A stretch of 64,000 bases of DNA from Mycolicibacterium elephantis DSM 44368 (GTDB lineage Bacteria; Actinomycetota; Actinomycetes; Mycobacteriales; Mycobacteriaceae). Shown here piece after piece: positions 25,589-34,611 of this stretch. The stretch's first letter is position 1. Each line of letters opens with the position of its first letter. The notes below the pieces were generated by a model, which was not told the DNA's origin, searched no databases, and saw only the letters and a list, made by a program, of their open reading frames with translations. The stretch lies in the NCBI RefSeq assembly GCF_004014805.1, contig NZ_ATDN01000078.1, positions 62,001 to 126,000 on the forward strand, written 5' to 3'. The position numbers and the translations under genes are program-made.

Positions 25589-26424
25589 TGGGACGGGTCA
25601 CCGCCCGGCGCCGGGTGCAACACATCACCGCGGCGGACACGGTCGCCCGGCCGGACACGCTGGTGGTCGAGGAGCCGCTGGAAATCCGGGTCAACGGCAC
25701 GCCCGTCACCGTCACCATGCGGACACCCGGATCAGATATCGAATTGGCGCAAGGATTTCTGCTCACCGAAGGGGTGATCGGCTACCGCGACGACGTGCTG
25801 ACCGTGCGGTACTGCAAAGGCGCCACGCCCGACGGTTCGGGCGTGGCGGCCAACACCTACAACGTGCTCGACGTCACGTTGGCGCCCGACGTCGCGATGC
25901 CCGACGTCGACGTGACCCGCAACTTCTACACCACGTCGTCGTGTGGCGTGTGCGGCAAGGCCTCGCTGGAAGCGGTGCAGTTGAGCAGCCGACACTGTCC
26001 AGGCGACGACCCGTCGACCGTCAGCGCGGAAACCCTGACCAAGCTGCCCGCCCTGCTGCGCGACGCGCAGAAGGTCTTCGCCAGCACCGGCGGGCTCCAT
26101 GGTGCGGCGCTGTTTGACACCGACGGCGCCACGCTCGCGGTGCGTGAGGACATCGGCAGGCACAACGCCGTCGACAAGGTGATCGGATGGGCCTTGGAGC
26201 AGGACCGGATTCCGCTGGGCGGCACGGTGCTGCTGGTCAGCGGTCGCGCGTCGTTCGAACTGACGCAGAAGGCGGTGATGGCCGGTGTCCCGGTGCTGGC
26301 CGCGGTGTCGGCGCCGTCGTCGCTGGCCGTCGACCTCGCCAGCCAGTCGGGTCTGACGCTGGTGGCGTTCCTGCGCGGTGATTCGATGAACGTCTACACC
26401 AGGCCGGACCGGGTGGTGCGCTAG
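25588..26424 (+). CDS. fdhD: Formate dehydrogenase accessory sulfurtransferase
   Basis: FdhD passes sulfur from a cysteine desulfurase to the molybdenum cofactor before it enters formate dehydrogenase. The 278-residue protein has the persulfide-carrying CGVCGK motif (about residue 117), GSDIELAQGFLLTEGVI and the C-terminal VREDIGRHNAVDKVIG, all family hallmarks. ATG 25588 overlaps the stop of an 11-codon leaderless ORF; GGAGA lies 7 nt upstream. It converges on clpX with 15 bp between stops. No formate dehydrogenase structural gene lies in the window. Confidence 0.95.
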   Translation: MGRVTARRRVQHITAADTVARPDTLVVEEPLEIRVNGTPVTVTMRTPGSDIELAQGFLLTEGVIGYRDDVLTVRYCKGATPDGSGVAANTYNVLDVTLAPDVAMPDVDVTRNFYTTSSCGVCGKASLEAVQLSSRHCPGDDPSTVSAETLTKLPALLRDAQKVFASTGGLHGAALFDTDGATLAVREDIGRHNAVDKVIGWALEQDRIPLGGTVLLVSGRASFELTQKAVMAGVPVLAAVSAPSSLAVDLASQSGLTLVAFLRGDSMNVYTRPDRVVR

Positions 26425-26439
26425 CGGAGCCGCCCCGCT

Positions 26440-27720
<1,281 letters not shown>

Positions 27721-28035
27721 GGTGGTGGGGTCCTACTTTCCTCGCAGTCGGTACTGATTCTTCTCTTATGGGGTTCGTATCGGGTTTCCCGGGGGAATGG
27801 ACCCGACGCTACCCGTTTGTTCCCGTACGGGGCGACTGATAATGCCGAATCGCGTCCGTGGTATTTGCCTGTCGCGCCAACATATCGTCTGACCACCCGG
27901 ATAACTGTGTGGAACGCGCACTGTGTCCCTGGCGTGTCGCCGCCGTTACCTCTTCGGAGCCGTCCGCAACCAAAGTACCCGTCGCCGAGCGAATCTCCAC
28001 CGCGAGCTACGTCACCCACACAACAAGCGTTCGGC
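27721..28035. other. 315-bp gap upstream of clpX
   Basis: No gene supported. It should contain the clpX promoter on the minus strand. The DNA is less GC-rich than its surroundings around 27740-27790 and 27870-27910. I found no ClgR-type CGC-N5-GCG core or other operator that I could defend. Confidence 0.45.
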
Positions 28036-28335
28036 TCAGCGCCGACCCGGACCGACCGGGCCCGGCCCCGCCGGACCGGGACCGACCGGACCCACCACCC
28101 CGCCGACACCGACGGGGCCCGCGGGACCCACCACCGGGTTCGGGCCCAGGATCGGGGTCGGGTTCAGGTACACGTCGACGGCGGAATACGGAATGCACTG
28201 GTTGGTGTAGACGTCCCAATACGTTCCCTCCGGACACACCTCATCTGCGTGGCTCAGCGCCGGCGACGCCAGCTGGACCACCATCCCCGTCGCGCACGCG
28301 GCCACGACGGCACCAAGTCGTTTTCCCGCCAACAT
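28036..28335 (-). CDS. Small exported Gly/Pro-rich protein
   Basis: A 99-residue precursor with a signal peptide (MLAGKRLGAVVAACATGMVVQLASPALSHA, cut before DEVCPEG). The mature N-terminus has a short two-cysteine unit (VCPEGTYWDVYTNQC). From about residue 60 the sequence is a Gly/Pro/Val repeat (GPAGPVG, GPVGPGPAG). ATG 28335 is preferred to GTG 28338; a G-rich ribosome site (GCAGGGGGG) precedes both. It sits between clpX and clpP2 on the same strand but is separated from clpP2 by 102 bp. Function unknown; a cell-wall or secreted role is inferred from the signal peptide. Confidence 0.75.
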   Translation of the reverse strand: MLAGKRLGAVVAACATGMVVQLASPALSHADEVCPEGTYWDVYTNQCIPYSAVDVYLNPTPILGPNPVVGPAGPVGVGGVVGPVGPGPAGPGPVGPGRR

Positions 28336-28437
28336 CACGGCCCCCCTGCCGTCTGACCCCCCGAATGGCTGCCGTAAAAGAGTGCCATACGCGGGGTTTG
28401 CGGCAGCGTCAATCGGCGCGATTCATCCGCGCCGGGC

Positions 28438-29082
28438 TCAGGCGGTCTGCGCCGAGAGCTTGCGGTACTCCAGGACGGTGTCGATGATCCCGTACTCCTT
28501 GGCGCCCTCGGCGGTCAGGATCTTGTCGCGGTCGGTGTCCTTGCGGATCTGCTCGGGCGTCTTGCCGGTGTGGTGGGCCAGCGTCGCCTCCATCAGGGTG
28601 CGCATCCGCTCCACCTCGGCGGCCTGGATCTCCAGATCGGAGAACTGGCCCTGGATGACCCCGGCCAGCGCCGGCTGGTGGATCAGCACACGGGCGTTGG
28701 GCAGCGCGAGGCGCTTGCCCGGCGTACCGGCCGCCAGCAGCACCGCCGCCGCCGACGCCGCCTGGCCCAGACACACCGTCTGAATGTCGGCGCGCACGTA
28801 CTGCATGGTGTCGTAGATCGCCATCAGCGACGTGAACGAGCCACCCGGCGAGTTGATGTACATGGTGATGTCGCGGTCGGGATCCAGCGACTCCAGCACC
28901 AGCAACTGGGCCATGATGTCGTTGGCCGACGCGTCGTCGACCTGCACGCCGAGGAAGATGATGCGTTCCTCGAAGAGCTTGTTGTACGGGTTGGATTCCT
29001 TGACGCCGAAGCTGGAATGCTCGATGAACGACGGCAGGATGTAGCGGGCCTGCGGGCGTAGGCGGGGATCGGTCTGGCTCAT
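28438..29082 (-). CDS. clpP2: ClpP2 proteolytic subunit
   Basis: Second of the two ClpP paralogues that form the essential mixed ClpP1P2 tetradecamer. The 214-residue subunit has the catalytic Ser in CLGQAASAA (about 110), His in NARVLIHQP (about 135) and the Asp region KDTDRDKILTAEGAKEYGIID. The N-terminal MSQTDPRLRPQARYILPSF is the mycobacterial ClpP2 propeptide-containing start. The frame extends upstream through clpP1, but ATG 29082 overlaps the clpP1 stop as ATGA, so the two are co-translated. Confidence 0.97.
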   Translation of the reverse strand: MSQTDPRLRPQARYILPSFIEHSSFGVKESNPYNKLFEERIIFLGVQVDDASANDIMAQLLVLESLDPDRDITMYINSPGGSFTSLMAIYDTMQYVRADIQTVCLGQAASAAAVLLAAGTPGKRLALPNARVLIHQPALAGVIQGQFSDLEIQAAEVERMRTLMEATLAHHTGKTPEQIRKDTDRDKILTAEGAKEYGIIDTVLEYRKLSAQTA

Positions 29083-29675
29083 GATGGCGACACTCCGTTG
29101 ATGCTGGCGCGGGTGATGATGTGGTCGACGAACCCGTACTCGAGCGCTTCCTGTGCGGTGAACCAGCGGTCGCGATCGGAGTCCGCTTCGATGCGTTCGA
29201 TGGTTTGGCCGGTGAACTCGGCGTTGAGCCGGAACATTTCCTTCTTGATGACCGCGAACTGCTCGGCCTGGATGGCGATGTCCGCGGCGCTGCCCGTCAC
29301 ACCGCCGAGTGGCTGGTGCATCAGGATCCGGGCGTGCGGCAGCGCGTACCGCTTGCCCTTGGTCCCGGCGGCGAGCAGGAACTGCGCCATCGACGCGGCC
29401 ATGCCCATGCCATAGGTGGCGATGTCGCACGGCGCCAGCACCATCGTGTCGTAGACCGCCATGCCGGCACTGATCGAGCCACCGGGTGAGTTGATGTACA
29501 GGTGGATGTCCGTGGTGGGGTCCTCGGCGGCGAGCAGCAGAATCTGCGCGCACAGCTTGTTCGCGATGTCGTCGTCCACCTGCGACCCCAGGAAGATGAT
29601 CCGCTCGGACAGCAACCGCTCATACACCGAGTCGACGAGGTTGAGCCCGTGGCCGTTCGACCGCATGTCAGTCAC
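29079..29675 (-). CDS. clpP1: ClpP1 proteolytic subunit
   Basis: The 198-residue partner of ClpP2: catalytic Ser in YGMGMAASMAQF, His in HARILMHQP and Asp in ADSDRDRWF, with the shared SERIIFLGSQVDDDIAN handle region. I take GTG 29675 (VTDMRSNG) as the start: AAGCAGG lies 8 nt upstream, and M. tuberculosis ClpP1 begins similarly with VTDMRSN after three extra residues. ATG 29666 is the alternative. First gene of clpP1-clpP2, with a TAGTGT -10 at 29714-29719 and a ClgR-type core farther up. Confidence 0.96.
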   Translation of the reverse strand: MTDMRSNGHGLNLVDSVYERLLSERIIFLGSQVDDDIANKLCAQILLLAAEDPTTDIHLYINSPGGSISAGMAVYDTMVLAPCDIATYGMGMAASMAQFLLAAGTKGKRYALPHARILMHQPLGGVTGSAADIAIQAEQFAVIKKEMFRLNAEFTGQTIERIEADSDRDRWFTAQEALEYGFVDHIITRASINGVSPS

Positions 29676-29713
29676 GACTGGTACCTGCTTTCTGTCAAAG
29701 TCTCGTTCCCACG

Positions 29714-29719
29714 ACACTA
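29714..29719 (-). promoter_or_regulatory. -10 hexamer (TAGTGT) upstream of clpP1
   Basis: TAGTGT matches TANNNT and would place the transcript start about 30 nt before GTG 29675, leaving room for the AAGCAGG ribosome site. Confidence 0.4.
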
Positions 29720-29760
29720 ACGAACCAGGGGCGTCGCGCAGTCCCCAGAGGGGCCGCGTT

Positions 29761-29771
29761 CGCTCACAGCG
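29761..29771. promoter_or_regulatory. ClgR-type operator core upstream of clpP1P2
   Basis: CGCTCACAGCG fits the actinobacterial ClgR core CGC-YNANR-GCG at every position. It lies about 42 bp upstream of the clpP1 -10 hexamer, next to the tig stop codon. ClgR is the known activator of clp genes in mycobacteria and corynebacteria; the flanking W/S positions match only partly. Confidence 0.45.
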
Positions 29772-31214
29772 TCACTTGGCGTCGGCGGGTTCCTCGTCGG
29801 CTTTCTCGTCGGCTTTCTCGTCGGCTTTCTCGTCGGCTTTCTCGTCGGCTGGGGCTTCCCCTTCCGTCGCGGCCTCGTCCTCGGCGCCGTCACCCGGGCG
29901 GCCGAAGAACTCCGTGGTGTCGATGACGGTGCCCTCGGTGTCGGTGACGGTGGCGCGTTGCACGACGGCGGCCACGGCCAGGCCACGACGCACGTCAGCG
30001 AACATCGCCGGCAGCTGGTTGTTCTGCTGCAGGGCCTGCAGCAGCTGCTGCGGCTCCATGCCGTACTGCTGAGACATCAGCACCAGGCGCTCGGTGAGGT
30101 CGTTCTGGCCGACCTGGACGTCGAGCTTGTCGGCGATCGTGTCCACCAGCAGCTGGGTCTTGATCGCCTTCTCGGCGTTGCTGCGGTTGTCGGCGTCGAA
30201 CTCCTCGCGGCTGCTGCCCTGGCTCTCGAGCATCTCGGCGAAGCGCGCCTCGTCGTGGTCGAGGCTGTGGATCGCGCTGTGCAGGGTGTCGTCGATTTGG
30301 GCCTGCACGATCTTCTCCGGCAGCGGCACCTCGACCTGCTCGAGCAGGGTCTCCAACACCTTGTCGCGGATCTGCTCGGCCTGCTGGACGCGCTTGCTGC
30401 GCCGCACCTGTTCCCGAAGGTTGTTGAGCAGCTCGTCGATGGTGTCGAATTCGCTTGCCAGTTGCGCGAATTCGTCGTCGGGCTCGGGCAGTTCCCGTTC
30501 CTTCACCGACTTGACGGTGACGGTGACCTGAGCCTCCTTGCCCGCGTGCTCGCCGGCGGCCAGCTTGGTGGTGAAGACGCGGCTCTCGCCTTCCTTGAGC
30601 CCGACGATCGCCTCGTCGAGACCCTCGACCAGCTGTCCCGAACCGACCTCGTGCGACAGACCTTCAGTCGCGGCCTCGGGCAGTTCCTTGCCGTCGATCG
30701 AAGCGGACAGATCGATGGAGACGAAGTCGCCGGTCTGCGCGGCGCGGTCGACGCCCTTGAGCGTGCCGAAGCGCGCGCGCAGCGACTGCAGTTCGGCGTC
30801 GACCTCCTCGTCGGTCACCTCGATCGGGTCCACGGTGATCGTCAGGCTGTCGAGATCGGGCAGCTCGATGTCGGGCCGCACGTCCACCTCGGCGGTGAAC
30901 ACCAGGTTCTCGCCGTACTCCTTCTTGGTGATCTCGATGTCGGGTTGCCCGAGCGGGCTCACGTCCGATGACGTCACCGCTTCGGAGTAGCGGCCCGGCA
31001 GGGCTTCGCTGACCACCTGGTCCAGCATCGCCTCACGGCCGACGCGGGCCTCCAGCAGCTTGCGCGGCGCCTTGCCGGGGCGGAAGCCGGGCAGCCGCAC
31101 CTGCTTGGCCAACTGCTTGAACGCGCGGTCGAACTCCGGCTCGAGCTCGGTGAAGGGCACCTCCACGTTGATGCGAACCCGCGTCGGGCTCAACTTCTCG
31201 ACGGTGCTCTTCAC
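29772..31214 (-). CDS. tig: Trigger factor, ribosome-bound chaperone and prolyl isomerase
   Basis: Folds nascent chains at the ribosome exit tunnel. The 480-residue protein has the ribosome-binding signature GFRPGKAPRKLLEAR (residues 44-58, the FRxGxxP motif) and an FKBP-type PPIase domain (about 150-245: DFVSIDLSASIDGKELPEA, GSGQLVEGLDEAIVGLKEGE). The C-terminal helical arms run to about residue 430. The tail is acidic and ends in five tandem EKAD-type units encoded by a 12-bp DNA repeat. RBS AAGGAGCAGG. It is followed by clpP1P2, linking nascent-chain folding with proteolysis, with ClgR control possibly starting after it. Confidence 0.97.
   Translation of the reverse strand: MKSTVEKLSPTRVRINVEVPFTELEPEFDRAFKQLAKQVRLPGFRPGKAPRKLLEARVGREAMLDQVVSEALPGRYSEAVTSSDVSPLGQPDIEITKKEYGENLVFTAEVDVRPDIELPDLDSLTITVDPIEVTDEEVDAELQSLRARFGTLKGVDRAAQTGDFVSIDLSASIDGKELPEAATEGLSHEVGSGQLVEGLDEAIVGLKEGESRVFTTKLAAGEHAGKEAQVTVTVKSVKERELPEPDDEFAQLASEFDTIDELLNNLREQVRRSKRVQQAEQIRDKVLETLLEQVEVPLPEKIVQAQIDDTLHSAIHSLDHDEARFAEMLESQGSSREEFDADNRSNAEKAIKTQLLVDTIADKLDVQVGQNDLTERLVLMSQQYGMEPQQLLQALQQNNQLPAMFADVRRGLAVAAVVQRATVTDTEGTVIDTTEFFGRPGDGAEDEAATEGEAPADEKADEKADEKADEKADEEPADAK
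29793..29850. repeat. 12-bp tandem repeat inside the 3' end of tig
   Basis: TCGTCGGCTTTC repeated four times plus a partial unit. It encodes the EKAD repeats of the trigger factor tail on the minus strand. Unit-number changes keep the frame, so length variation between strains is expected. Confidence 0.85.
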
Positions 31215-31252
31215 TTTCCTGCTCCTTCAAGTTTGGTCCGGTTCACGTTGCA

Positions 31253-31327
<75 letters not shown>

Positions 31328-31401
31328 CGCCCATCGGCCGTCCTCTGAAAACACAGAACGACCACGCGAGATACTACGGGCTGGACACGCGATGCCTTTA
31401 A

Positions 31402-31432
31402 TTGGATTTGATTCCGGTGCCGCCGGTACAGT
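31402..31432 (+). promoter_or_regulatory. Probable promoter of tRNA-Gly
   Basis: -35 TTGGAT (31402-31407) and -10 TACAGT (31427-31432) with a 19-bp spacer, 14 bp before the tRNA. The spacer is long, so the -35 is less certain than the -10. Confidence 0.4.
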
Positions 31433-31446
31433 CTTGTGCTGCACAT

Positions 31447-31520
31447 GCGGGCGTAGCTCAATGGTAGAGCCCTAGTCTTCCAAACTAGCGACGCGGGTTC
31501 GATTCCCGTCGCCCGCTCCA
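31447..31520 (+). tRNA. tRNA-Gly (anticodon TCC)
   Basis: Acceptor GCGGGCG/CGCCCGC, D-arm GCTC/GAGC, anticodon stem CTAGT/ACTAG around CTTCCAA with anticodon TCC, T-arm GGTTCGATTCC. Discriminator T, and the 3' CCA is encoded at 31518-31520. Confidence 0.96.
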
Positions 31521-31524
31521 AACC

Positions 31525-31563
31525 CGGCCCGGGCGCGCTCCGCTGAGAGCGCGATTCGGGCCG
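31525..31563 (+). terminator. Hairpin terminator after tRNA-Gly
   Basis: Two stacked stems, CGGCCCG (31525-31531) / CGGGCCG (31557-31563) and CGCGCTC / GAGAGCGCG inside. They start 5 bp after the CCA. No T-run follows. Confidence 0.6.
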
Positions 31564-31585
31564 GTCGACCGGCCCCTTCCGTCGG

Positions 31586-31591
31586 TAGGGT
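31586..31591 (+). promoter_or_regulatory. Leaderless -10 hexamer (TAGGGT) at 31.6 kb
   Basis: TAGGGT ends 7 nt before ATG 31599. The same bases contain AGGG, so a conventional ribosome site cannot be excluded here. Confidence 0.45.
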
Positions 31592-31598
31592 GAATGCC

Positions 31599-32345
31599 AT
31601 GAACGGCGTGCTGCTGGTGCTGGTCGTGCTCGTCATCGTCGCGTTCGGCGTGCTGGTGTACGCGGCGATGAAGGCCTCGGACAGGCGCAACGCGACCGCG
31701 CTGGAGGACGCCAAGGCCGACGCGCGTCGGGTCATCGAACGCCTCGGCGGCCAGGTCATCAGCCTCACCGGCACCGTTGAGGCGTCCAAGCAGGCGCTGG
31801 CCGACGCCTCGGAGCGATACACCGCCGCCGGCTCGCAGATCGAACAGGCCACCACCGTGCGGCAGGCCGCGCTCGCCAAGGAGAGCGCGCTGGAAGGCAT
31901 GTACTACGTGCGCGCCGCGCGCATCGCGATGGGCATGGACCCGGGACCGGAGTTGGAGACGCTGGCGGGGCAACGCTCGGCGGGCGTCGTGACCGAAACC
32001 CGTCGCGTCAACTTCCAGGGCCGCGAGATCGAGGCGTCGCCGACGCCCTCGGAGCGCACCCCGAACTACTACCCCGGCGGTCAGGTCGCCGGCCGTCCCG
32101 TGCCCGCCGGCTGGTACTCCGAACCGTGGTGGAAGCCGGCCCTGGTGGCCGGCGCGTGGGGCCTCGGCTCGGTGCTGTTGTTCGACGCGCTGTTCTCGGG
32201 CATGCACGGCACCGGGTATGAGCAGGGCTTCGCGCAGGGCTACGACCAAGGCTTCGATCAGGGGCAAGGTGACTTCGCCAGCGACGGCGGCGACGGTGGC
32301 GGCTGGGATTTCGGCGGCGACTTCGGCGACTTCGGCGGCTTCTAG
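31599..32345 (+). CDS. Membrane-anchored protein with Gly/Asp-rich C-terminus
   Basis: A 248-residue protein. An N-terminal transmembrane helix (LLVLVVLVIVAFGVLVYAAM, residues 4-23) is followed by a cytosolic helical segment to about residue 105 (DAKADARRVIERLGGQVI...). A second hydrophobic segment lies near 180-200 (PALVAGAWGLGSVLLFDALF). The C-terminus is very Gly/Asp/Phe-rich (GYEQGFAQGYDQGFDQGQG, then GGDFGDFGGF). I do not recognise a family function. GTG 31590 is an alternative start three codons upstream. It converges on nei, with a palindromic repeat filling the gap. Confidence 0.82.
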   Translation: MNGVLLVLVVLVIVAFGVLVYAAMKASDRRNATALEDAKADARRVIERLGGQVISLTGTVEASKQALADASERYTAAGSQIEQATTVRQAALAKESALEGMYYVRAARIAMGMDPGPELETLAGQRSAGVVTETRRVNFQGREIEASPTPSERTPNYYPGGQVAGRPVPAGWYSEPWWKPALVAGAWGLGSVLLFDALFSGMHGTGYEQGFAQGYDQGFDQGQGDFASDGGDGGGWDFGGDFGDFGGF

Positions 32346-32365
32346 TTCGGGGGCCGGTTTTTCCC

Positions 32366-32425
32366 GCGAGCAGACGTGAAATCCCCCAAATAAGGGCGAA
32401 TACGGGGGTTTTCGCGTCTGCTCGC
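32366..32425. repeat. 60-bp palindromic repeat, GCGAGCAGACG family
   Basis: Near-perfect inverted arms of about 22 bp: GCGAGCAGACGTGAAA... (from 32366) and ...TTTTCGCGTCTGCTCGC (to 32425), with two mismatches and one offset. The centre is CCCCC AAATAAGGGCG. It sits between two convergent genes and is well placed as a two-way terminator. Arms resemble those at 13399-13454. Confidence 0.72.
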
Positions 32426-32436
32426 CGGAGGGGAAC

Positions 32437-33231
32437 CTACGTCTGGCAGGTCGGGCACCAGAACACGTTGCGGCCCTCCATCATCGCGGTACGAATCTCG
32501 GTCCCGCAGATCCGGCACGGCTCGCCCGCACGCCGGTAGACGTAGGTGCGGGGCCGGTCGGGACCGTACGCGGGCGCGCCGTGATCGTCTTCGGGGCGGA
32601 TCACGATGATCTTGCCGCGCCGGAAGCCGACCTTCATCAACGCGACGAGATCGGTCCACATCGCCTTGAACTCCGACTCGTCGATCTGCGTGCCCGGGCG
32701 GTAGGGGTCGATCAGATGGCGGTACAGCAGCTCGTTGCGGTACACGTTGCCCACGCCCGCGATCACCGTCTGGTCCATCAACAGCGAACCGATCGCCCTG
32801 CGCGACTTACGGATTCGCTCCCATGCCGGCGAACCGTCGGCGTCGCGGCGCAGCGGGTCGGGGCCCAGCCGGGCGATCACGTCGTCGATCTCGGCCTCTT
32901 CGATCACCTCGCACACCGTCGGCCCGCGCAGGTCGGTGCCGTACTCCGCGCCGATCATCCGCATCCGCACCTGGCCGACCGGCAGCGGCATCGGAAGCGG
33001 CATCTCGGTGAAGGTCCCGTACAAGCCGAGGTGCACGTGCACCACGCGGCCGCCCTCGTAGTGGTGGAACAGGTGCTTGCCCCACGCGCTGGCCTTCCGC
33101 AGCACCCGGCCGCTGACCGCGGCGGCGCCGTCGGCGAACCTGCCCTGCGGACTGGACACCAGCACCGGCGCGCGGGCGAACCGGCGCTGATGCAGCCGGG
33201 CCAGCCGGTGCAGGGTATGACCTTCTGGCAT
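32437..33231 (-). CDS. nei: Formamidopyrimidine-DNA glycosylase family, Nei-type endonuclease VIII
   Basis: Base-excision repair glycosylase/AP lyase for oxidised bases. The 264-residue protein starts MPEGHTL, so Pro2 and Glu3 (catalytic after Met removal) are present. The helix-two-turn-helix with NVYRNELLYRHLIDP (about 165) and the zinc finger CRIC-x16-CPTC at the C-terminus are intact. MPEGHTLHR is the Nei2 (Rv2464c) type rather than Fpg (MPELPEV). Starts 2 bp after the rpiB stop, so rpiB and nei form one operon driven by the leaderless rpiB promoter. Confidence 0.95.
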   Translation of the reverse strand: MPEGHTLHRLARLHQRRFARAPVLVSSPQGRFADGAAAVSGRVLRKASAWGKHLFHHYEGGRVVHVHLGLYGTFTEMPLPMPLPVGQVRMRMIGAEYGTDLRGPTVCEVIEEAEIDDVIARLGPDPLRRDADGSPAWERIRKSRRAIGSLLMDQTVIAGVGNVYRNELLYRHLIDPYRPGTQIDESEFKAMWTDLVALMKVGFRRGKIIVIRPEDDHGAPAYGPDRPRTYVYRRAGEPCRICGTEIRTAMMEGRNVFWCPTCQT

Positions 33232-33233
33232 TC

Positions 33234-33707
33234 CTAGGCGCCGGGCACGGGCGGCGCGACGTGGGTGCGCTCGTATTCGGAGAGGATGTCGATACGGCGT
33301 TGGTGCCGTTCGGCATTCGACCACGGCGTGTTGATGAACGCGTCGACGATGGCCAACGCTTCTTCGACCGTGTGCATGCGCCCGCCGATGCCGATCAGCT
33401 GCGCGTTGTTGTGCTGACGCGCCAACTCGGCGGTCTCCACGCTCCAGCCCAGTGCGCACCGCGCGCCCGGCACCTTGTTCGCCGCGATCTGCTCGCCGTT
33501 GCCCGACCCGCCGAGCACGATGCCGAGGCTGCCTGGGTCGGCGACCGTCTTCTCGGCGGCCGCGATGCAGAACGCCGGATAGTCGTCGTCGGGGTCGTTG
33601 ACGAACGCGCCGCAGTCGACCGGCTCGTGCCCGTTGTTGCGCAGGTGCTCGATGATGGCCTGCTTGAGTTCGAAGCCGGCATGGTCGGCTCCCAGGTAGA
33701 CGCGCAT
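33234..33707 (-). CDS. rpiB: Ribose-5-phosphate isomerase B
   Basis: Interconverts ribose 5-phosphate and ribulose 5-phosphate in the pentose phosphate pathway. The 157-residue protein has MRVYLGADHAGFELKQ with the phosphate-binding Asp-His, and GIVLGGSGNGEQIAANKVPGAR with the anion-hole Ser. In the mycobacterial type a Glu serves as base in place of the Cys seen in E. coli RpiB; the GSGNGE context agrees. ATG 33707 has TAGGGT 7 nt upstream, indicating a leaderless transcript shared with nei. Confidence 0.97.
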   Translation of the reverse strand: MRVYLGADHAGFELKQAIIEHLRNNGHEPVDCGAFVNDPDDDYPAFCIAAAEKTVADPGSLGIVLGGSGNGEQIAANKVPGARCALGWSVETAELARQHNNAQLIGIGGRMHTVEEALAIVDAFINTPWSNAERHQRRIDILSEYERTHVAPPVPGA

Positions 33708-33714
33708 GGCGGTC

Positions 33715-33720
33715 ACCCTA
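33715..33720 (-). promoter_or_regulatory. Leaderless -10 hexamer (TAGGGT) of rpiB-nei
   Basis: TAGGGT ends 7 nt before ATG 33707; no ribosome site lies between. Confidence 0.55.
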
Positions 33721-33810
33721 CTTCGGCGTTCGCGAAATCGACATGAGGGTCGTGATCTTGGGCGTCTCAACGACCCTGGTGTACGTCTCGCGAAGCGCCG
33801 GAGCCCGCGA

Positions 33811-34419
33811 TCAGTCGAAGGTCGGCGGCTCGGTACGGGTGCGCTTGAGTTCCCAGAAGTGCGGATACGACGCGAACGTCACCGAGGCGTCCCACAGCTT
33901 GCCGGCTTCCTCGCCGCGCGGGATCTTCGACAGCACCGGGCCGAAGAACGCGACCCCGTTGACGTGGATGGTGGGGGTGCCGACGTCATCGCCGACGGCG
34001 TCCATGCCCTCGTGGTGGCTCTTGCGCAGCGCCTCGTCGTACTTGTCCGTGTCGGCGGCTTCGGCCAGTTCGGCAGGCAGACCCACCTCGGCCAGCGACT
34101 CCTTGATCACCGCATCGAAGTCCTTGTTGTCCTGGTTGTGGATGCGGGTGCCCATCGCGGTGTACAGCGGTCCCAGAATCTCGCGGCCCTTGGCCTGCTC
34201 GGCGGCGATGGCGACCCGCACCGGTCCCCACGCCTTCTTCATCGCCTCGCGGTACTCGTCGGGCACATCGCGGCCTTCGTTGAGTATCGCCAAGCTCATG
34301 ACGCGGAAGTTCACCTCAACGTCGCGGACCTTCTCGACCTCCAGAATCCACCGCGAGGTGATCCAGCACCAGGGGCAGAGGGGATCGAACCAGAAACCGG
34401 CGACGGACTTTTCGGCCAT
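33811..34419 (-). CDS. DsbA-like thioredoxin-fold, mycothiol-dependent reductase (Rv2466c type)
   Basis: A 202-residue cytosolic thioredoxin-fold protein with the CPWC active site (residues 15-18; DPLCPWCWITSRW) and a helical insertion domain. The cis-Pro segment is GTPTIHVNG. The M. tuberculosis counterpart Rv2466c is a mycothiol-dependent oxidoreductase that protects against oxidative stress and activates some prodrugs. ATG with GGAAGGA ribosome site. A SigH-type promoter (34464-34489) lies about 40 bp upstream, consistent with control by disulfide stress. Confidence 0.93.
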   Translation of the reverse strand: MAEKSVAGFWFDPLCPWCWITSRWILEVEKVRDVEVNFRVMSLAILNEGRDVPDEYREAMKKAWGPVRVAIAAEQAKGREILGPLYTAMGTRIHNQDNKDFDAVIKESLAEVGLPAELAEAADTDKYDEALRKSHHEGMDAVGDDVGTPTIHVNGVAFFGPVLSKIPRGEEAGKLWDASVTFASYPHFWELKRTRTEPPTFD

Positions 34420-34463
34420 AACGAATCCTTCCGGGCGCGAGATGAGCAGGGTCCCATCCTGAC

Positions 34464-34489
34464 AACCGTGCCGTCGTGCGATGTGTTCC
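34464..34489 (-). promoter_or_regulatory. SigH/SigE-type promoter of the DsbA-like reductase
   Basis: On the minus strand GGAACA (34489-34484) is followed after 17 nt by GTT (34466-34464), matching the ECF sigma consensus GGAAYA-N17-18-GTT. Rv2466c is a known SigH target. Confidence 0.65.
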
Positions 34490-34611
34490 CCCCTCGGAGA
34501 GGGCGCCGCATAGCGTTGCCGCCGAGATCAGCGAAATAAGAAACGCCTAAGTGTGCGAACGGTGACCCAATCGTGGTACTCCTGTGACCAAAGTGGTCGA
34601 TCGTTACCAAA

